Shown here piece after piece: positions 60,421 through 64,000 of a stretch of DNA of 64,000 bases; the stretch's first letter is position 1, and each line of letters begins with the position of its first letter. Source of the stretch: Anisakis pegreffii (taxonomy: Eukaryota; Nematoda; Chromadorea; Rhabditida; Anisakidae); the NCBI GenBank assembly GCA_035041965.1, contig JAPYMA010001288.1:1-64000 (forward strand), read 5' to 3'. The notes under the pieces were generated by a model. The model did not search any database. It had not been told where the DNA came from and saw nothing but the letters and a program-made list of their open reading frames with translations. A program made the translations under genes and the position numbers.

Positions 60421-63400
60421 TTATTTCAATGATGAAGCATCATTATCCGATGAATTCGAACTATCGTAATCGGCGACCAATGATAAATTTGACTTGTTGC
60501 ACGCCACATAGTCAACTGTTTTCGAACATTCTTTTTTTGTATGCATAGATTGGTTAGTTAAAGTTTGCTGCTTTCTCATCACTCCTTCAGTACTGTTCCT
60601 TTCTACTTCTTTCTCGATCTGAAGAATTATGCGGTAAAATGCTGTTTTGATGATGTGAATGGTTGATTGATTCTTGAGGAGGATTACATCCGTTTTGTTA
60701 GCGAATGAGTTTCGAATTTAGACACATTTCAACGGATCAGTAAAAATAAAGAACTAATAAACTACTTAATAAATGAACAAAATTATGCAAACATTCAGCA
60801 AACGATAAACTCATCTCAGCTTACCTCAACTTTACATGGGATATTCGTTTCGTCTTTCACAATTGTTTGTTGTGTTCGACTGGTAGAATTGTTCTTTGGC
60901 GTATTCAGTTTAACACCAATATCAGTTCTTGTCAGAGAACTTTTAGCCTGAGCGCAAGATGATGATGAACCGCTATCAAAAGCATCTGATAATTGTTTCC
61001 GCTTCAGGCATTCTGAGAGCGTTTTTTTGGGACTGATCAATTTAGCATTTATCACTGATGATTTTGAGTTCGACGGCGACGCTTTGAAAATTGAACGATT
61101 ATTTATCGATGAACGAATTTCGTTTTGCTGCTGCTCATATGCTAAAAAAAAGAATAGATCAACAGTGTTATCGATAACTGGCCCATCAGTCAAAGTTCGT
61201 GTAAAACTCTTTTCATACTCCTCACCCATCGACTGGCTGGATCGATGATATCGTTTTAACAACTCGCTGGAAAGTAGATGTCATTCATAGACCTATAGCT
61301 TTCATTTATTATCAACCAATTACAAGCAGATCAGTAATCTAGCAAGAAATAGAGGAGAAAACTCCCTGGTAAATCTAAAATGTGCCGGACATGAAGGAAA
61401 TCGATCATGAATAAACAAAGTGTGCTCTCATCAAAGGAAATTTAATGCGTTCAGTTTGCGATTTCGCCATCATAGAGAAGTAAAGTTGAAATGTGACAGA
61501 TCTAATTTGTGCATTACTAATACAATCGTGCAGAAAGCATTATTGTAACAGTTCTTTTAATCCCCACCAATCATTTAATTCCTAAAATAGTAACTTCTTA
61601 ATCGACCGACTCGTTCCCAATAACAACTTCAAGACTTTCATTCATACTGTAACGAGCCGCGTATAAAAACACAAACTCACTTACACGTAATATTTCTGCA
61701 TTTAGAAATTGCCGATGCAATCCTTTTGTCTTCATCACTTTCCGGCAATAACTTCATATTCAGTGAGCTTCTCCGCAATAAATCATCGTCGACCACTCGT
61801 TGGTCTTTCAGTTGCTGTTTTTCGTGCTTAAATGAATTAGGATTGGAAATACTGCTAAATAAGTGTTTGTATGACACTCACAACAAGGTTCAAGCAATGG
61901 CCAACTATGTTTAAATACAACAATTGTGATGCTCCAGACTAATTTTTGAACGTTCATTTTGGACTCGAAATATTGTTTAAACGGATGTTGTTAAAACGAT
62001 ATTATTGTTAAAACAATAATATTATGTTACAATATTATATTCAATGTTATATTATATTCAATGTCAATGTTCAATGTTATATTATATTCAATGTTATTTT
62101 AACAATATTGTTAAATATTGTTAAAACGGATTCTGATGTTACATCATTAAATGAAGCTGTTAAACACATCGAATATAATTAAAATTATTCTTAAGCTAGC
62201 AAAAGAGAAGATTCTTTCAATTTACTCGAAACTTTCGCCGTAACGCTTGATTGGCCGCAAAATCATCACGCATTCGCTCTTGAATCCACTCCAGTGTCTC
62301 CATTTGATTGCCAGATTCGATACCTTTTGTTTTATCTTTTTCTTCATGCTCCACCTAAATAAATCATTCATGAACTAAAAATGCATCAACGGAACAAATG
62401 AATTACAGTGCTACTGGATCAAATGAAAATAATCGATTCCGTAGTGAACGATTGCAATTAGCTTCATAAATTTGCCTCACTCAGAATTATTTCTAAATTT
62501 ACTGCAAAACTGTAAACAGATGAGCGCAATTCTGAGCACATCCGAAGTACTATGAGTGATGAGCAATGATAACAAAAACTAATAATAAAATATTTGTCAC
62601 CTTGAACATTTTATCACCCTCCAGTTGTCGATTGAATGTCCTATCGACAGCACCCAACTGATTAATCGTAGATGGATCGTAACGCTTCTCCTGCCGTCTG
62701 CATCCTTCCACAAGTTCATAATCAAAATGCTGAAATTTTAACCGCATGAAGTCAGTTACATTATATTAATTTGAAATTTGACATTATGACACTTTTTTTC
62801 ATAATTCAAATTCCTTCAGAAATTGACGACGAAGTGAAGTAAGTGAAATTTAGCTTGAATATTTATGGATTCAGTTAACCAGCCTTGTTACATTTCACTC
62901 TGCAATTTATAAGAACGCAAATTAGGGTAAGATGAATTTGGGAATCGACAATTAGAAAGCAATAATGAGTGTGCAAGTCGATCAATGAAATACCTCCGGA
63001 TCGGTTCGAATAACGAAATAATTATCGCAAAGGTGGCATTTCATGCGAAATTCATACAATGGTGTTGTGTAATACATTCCAACTTTCTTCTTTTCAGCAT
63101 TGTAACGAACACCCATTCCCACATGATTATTACATCCCAAACACCAAATGTTGAATGGCATTTCGAATCTGAATTGTACTTCAATTCATTTTATCATCAT
63201 TATAATCGCTTCCATCCGAATCACATAATGAAAGTTTTACGTTTAATATTCAGTTCATGATGTGAGGTGATTGGTTCTGATCACAATCAGAGCAAAATTG
63301 AGGATGAGGGTGGAGGCTGAGCAGAAGTAATTGTCATATTTGACGACGTCATTATCTGTTCATTTGTGTGGACGGGAAAATGCAATTGAATTAAATAAAG

Positions 63401-63559
63401 TTATGAACAAAAGACTAACCGAATAATGAGAATGCCTTGTTTGATTTTAGCGGCACGTTCTCGAAGTGCGTGTGTTCCATGATAGGAATTCAACGATTTA
63501 TGCTTCTTGTAATCGAAATCAGGCGGATAGTAAAAGTTTTGTCCTTTACGTTCACCCAT
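60421..63559 (-). CDS. YJU2B: YJU2B/CCDC130, CWC16-family spliceosome-associated protein
   Basis: Seven minus-strand exons join in phase: 63559-63420, 63168-62994, 62729-62601, 62354-62226, 61826-61685, 61141-60825 and 60618-60421, giving 409 residues (human CCDC130 has 396). The N terminus MGERKGQNFYYPPDFDY and HALRERAAKIKQGILIIRFE are family hallmarks. A four-cysteine zinc-binding core follows (WCLGCNNHVGMGVRYNAEKK, then KCHLCDNYFVIRTDP). A charged helical middle comes next (GCRRQEKRYDP, WIQERMRDDFAANQALRRKF), then a serine-rich low-complexity region ending SLVADYDSS, as in human CCDC130. CWC16 proteins associate with spliceosomes around the catalytic steps. The start codon is fixed by the conserved MGERKGQN. 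Confidence 0.96.
61983..62128. repeat. AT-rich tandem and inverted repeat in a YJU2B intron
   Basis: TATATTCAATGTTATAT-type units are repeated several times between two blocks of TTGTTAAAACGATATT and its near-complement AACAATATTGTTAA. The block lies in the intron 61827-62225 and can fold back. Confidence 0.7.
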
Positions 63560-64000
63560 TTTTGTGCGAACACTTGAATGAAGTACTTCTAGTTCAACCT
63601 AAAAGCATTGATTGGAAAGAAATCGATCATTCACCAGATATATTCCAAGGGAACGTCGTCATATGGTACAAAACAATAAAACTTGAATCGAAACAGATTA
63701 CTGTATTCAGTAAAGTGAAACTCAAGGTAAGATTTTGATTCATAACGATGTATGAGACAGATCCATTTAGGTGACTAATGATCAGCTGTAATAGTTTAAA
63801 TTAAAACATCCACAAACAATGTTGATTAAACACAGAACATAATCGGAAGCAATGATATGTTGAGTGGAAAAAAATTTTAAACGCAACTCGGCTTCAGTCA
63901 AACACTAACAGAATTCAACTCGATCTGGCAAATAATTCGAAGTGTACGCGAATTATGCACCACAGTCAAAATGAATAAACTACCTGCACTAGGCTGTTTA
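63560..64000. other. 5' flank of YJU2B at the window edge
   Basis: Upstream of the YJU2B start on the minus strand. Short frames only; no promoter motif or neighbouring gene could be assigned before the window ends. Confidence 0.4.

Noticed and set aside
1..64000. CRISPR arrays, bacterial operons or prophage.
   Set aside because: All supported genes are intron-bearing animal genes; no regularly spaced repeats or prokaryotic gene structure occur.

Overview
The window is AT-rich animal nuclear DNA, most likely from a nematode. Every recognisable gene is split by spliceosomal introns with short acceptors of the TTTCAG/TTTTAG kind. CRTC and p120-type RasGAP are animal families, so plants, fungi and protists are unlikely. 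Copies of the hexamer TTAGGC, the nematode telomere unit, occur in degenerate form at several places. No species is claimed. All gene models below were assembled by hand: exons were joined only where reading frame, splice phase and remembered family similarity agreed.

Layout. 1-5.9 kb: mostly non-coding, with a GC-rich repeat and weak coding-like fragments on the minus strand. 5.9-10.6 kb (+): a CIN85/CD2AP-like SH3 adaptor. 10.6-14.6 kb: gene desert with a dispersed repeat. 14.6-15.9 kb (+): thioredoxin-like protein 1 (TXNL1, thioredoxin + PITH). 15.9-20 kb: repeat-rich gap with a large hairpin element. 20.0-22.1 kb (+): a ZDHHC3/7-type palmitoyltransferase. 25.0-28.7 kb (+): GPAA1. 31.0-33.6 kb (+): PIG-U. 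36.1-42.2 kb (-): p120 RasGAP (RASA1 type). 42.5-43.6 kb (+): CRTC, head to head with RASA1. 43.6-49.4 kb: gene-poor. 49.4-56.0 kb (-): a prominin. 56.9-58.0 kb (-): a five-exon gene of unknown family. 60.4-63.6 kb (-): YJU2B/CCDC130, a spliceosome-associated protein.

The clearest functional link is GPAA1 followed by PIG-U on the same strand. Both encode membrane subunits of the GPI transamidase that attaches GPI anchors in the ER. The gap between them holds an hAT-like MITE. RASA1 and CRTC share a roughly 330-bp divergent upstream region. Three minus-strand genes (YJU2B, the unknown gene, prominin) follow one another at the right end.

Odd points: a frame break in a prominin exon that a GA dinucleotide duplication would explain; a duplicated exon edge inside a prominin intron; many splice donors with T at +3 (GTTTGT, GTTCGT); a hairpin repeat with a TTAGGC-like core; and a complete 174-aa gene that I cannot assign to a family.
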